Shown one piece after another: positions 7,778 to 8,146 of a stretch of DNA of 8,146 nucleotides. The notes under the pieces were generated by a model. That model did no database searches and was not told the DNA's origin. It saw only the letters and a list, made by a program, of their open reading frames with translations. Each line of letters begins with the position of its first letter. Position 1 is the stretch's first letter. Source of the stretch: Sphingomonadales bacterium. Lineage in GTDB: Bacteria > Pseudomonadota > Alphaproteobacteria > Sphingomonadales > Sphingomonadaceae. A program made the position numbers and the translations under genes. Where the stretch lies: NCBI GenBank assembly GCA_027489295.1, contig JAIYAA010000022.1, forward strand, positions 1-8,146. Reading direction: 5' to 3'.

Positions 7778-8079
7778 TCTCGCTAACCCATTATCTGGTC
7801 GTCTCGGCCATCCTGTTCACCATGGGGGTGCTCGGCATCTTCATGAACCGGAAGAACCTGATCGTCATCCTGATGGCGATCGAGCTCATCCTGCTCAGTG
7901 TGAACCTCAATTTCGTCGCCTTCTCGTCGTTCCTCGGCGACCTGGTGGGCCAGGTGTTCGCGATGTTCGTGCTGACAGTCGCGGCCGGTGAGGCCGCGAT
8001 CGGCCTCGCGATCCTGGTCATCTATTTCCGCGGTCGCGGCACGATTTCGGTCGACGACGTCAATCGGATGAAGGGCTGA
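7774..8079 (+). CDS. nuoK: NADH-quinone oxidoreductase subunit K (ND4L type)
   Basis: Subunit K is a small antiporter-like membrane-arm subunit involved in proton translocation. The 101 residues match the family length exactly and form three helices, at about 5-24, 29-52 and 60-86. The two buried glutamates essential in the family are present: Glu37 in [17 protein letters not shown] and Glu73 in [14 protein letters not shown], equivalent to Glu36 and Glu72 of E. coli NuoK. The C-terminus, [11 protein letters not shown], is normal. The GTG start lies in a GTGA overlap with the nuoJ stop; AGGGG at 7761-7765, within nuoJ's last codons, is the likely ribosome site. Its stop overlaps the nuoL ATG by one base. 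Confidence 0.98.
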   Translation: MISLTHYLVVSAILFTMGVLGIFMNRKNLIVILMAIELILLSVNLNFVAFSSFLGDLVGQVFAMFVLTVAAGEAAIGLAILVIYFRGRGTISVDDVNRMKG

Positions 8080-8146
8080 TGTCGTCCATTCTGATCATCG
8101 TATTCCTGCCGCTCCTCGCGGCAGCCGTTGCGGGGCTCGTGAACAA
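8079..8146 (+). CDS. nuoL: NADH-quinone oxidoreductase subunit L (ND5 type), 3' truncated by window end
   Basis: Only the first 22 codons are inside the window. They read [20 protein letters not shown], matching the hydrophobic first helix of NuoL, whose N-terminus commonly has an FLPLLAA-type stretch. NuoL is the distal proton-pumping antiporter-like subunit and normally follows nuoK directly. The ATG overlaps the nuoK TGA by one base. GAAGGG at 8070-8075 is only 3 bases upstream, closer than usual, so coupling to nuoK termination may matter. The call rests on this short peptide plus gene order. Confidence 0.88.
   Translation, partial: MSSILIIVFLPLLAAAVAGLVN

Overview
The window is a stretch of a complex I (proton-pumping NADH:quinone oxidoreductase, NDH-1) operon, read entirely on the + strand. 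The DNA is GC-rich with G/C-loaded third codon positions. The NuoG, NuoI and NuoD/H sequences are of the compact alphaproteobacterial/mitochondrial type. Together these suggest an alphaproteobacterium, most likely a sphingomonad (Sphingomonas/Sphingobium-like). The genus is an inference from sequence style, not from a search.

Layout: nuoD (5' end outside the window, 1-1110); a small NTF2/SnoaL-like protein (1107-1445); nuoE (1445-2113); a 55-residue two-helix membrane protein (2113-2280); nuoF (2282-3586); nuoG (3586-5604); nuoH (5601-6650); nuoI (6647-7132); a 33-base gap; nuoJ (7166-7777); nuoK (7774-8079); and the first 22 codons of nuoL (8079 to the window end). Almost every junction is a 1-base or 4-base stop/start overlap, so the genes are probably made from one transcript with coupled translation. 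No promoter, terminator, RNA gene, mobile element, CRISPR array or attachment site was seen. No gap reaches 300 bases, and essentially all of the window is coding.

How the genes work together: NuoE, NuoF and NuoG form the NADH-oxidising module (FMN, 2Fe-2S N1a, 4Fe-4S N3, then N1b, N5 and N4 in NuoG). NuoI (N6a, N6b) and NuoD pass electrons to the quinone site at the NuoD/NuoH interface. NuoH, J, K and L are membrane subunits of the proton-pumping arm. All cluster-ligating and key membrane acidic residues I checked are present, so the complex looks functional.

The core is ordinary. The two items not explained by standard complex I are the NTF2-fold protein between nuoD and nuoE and the two-helix membrane protein between nuoE and nuoF. 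Both are wired into the operon by overlapping starts and stops. They are the only candidates here for something poorly described, namely lineage-specific accessory, assembly or supernumerary complex I factors. That role is an inference from position alone.
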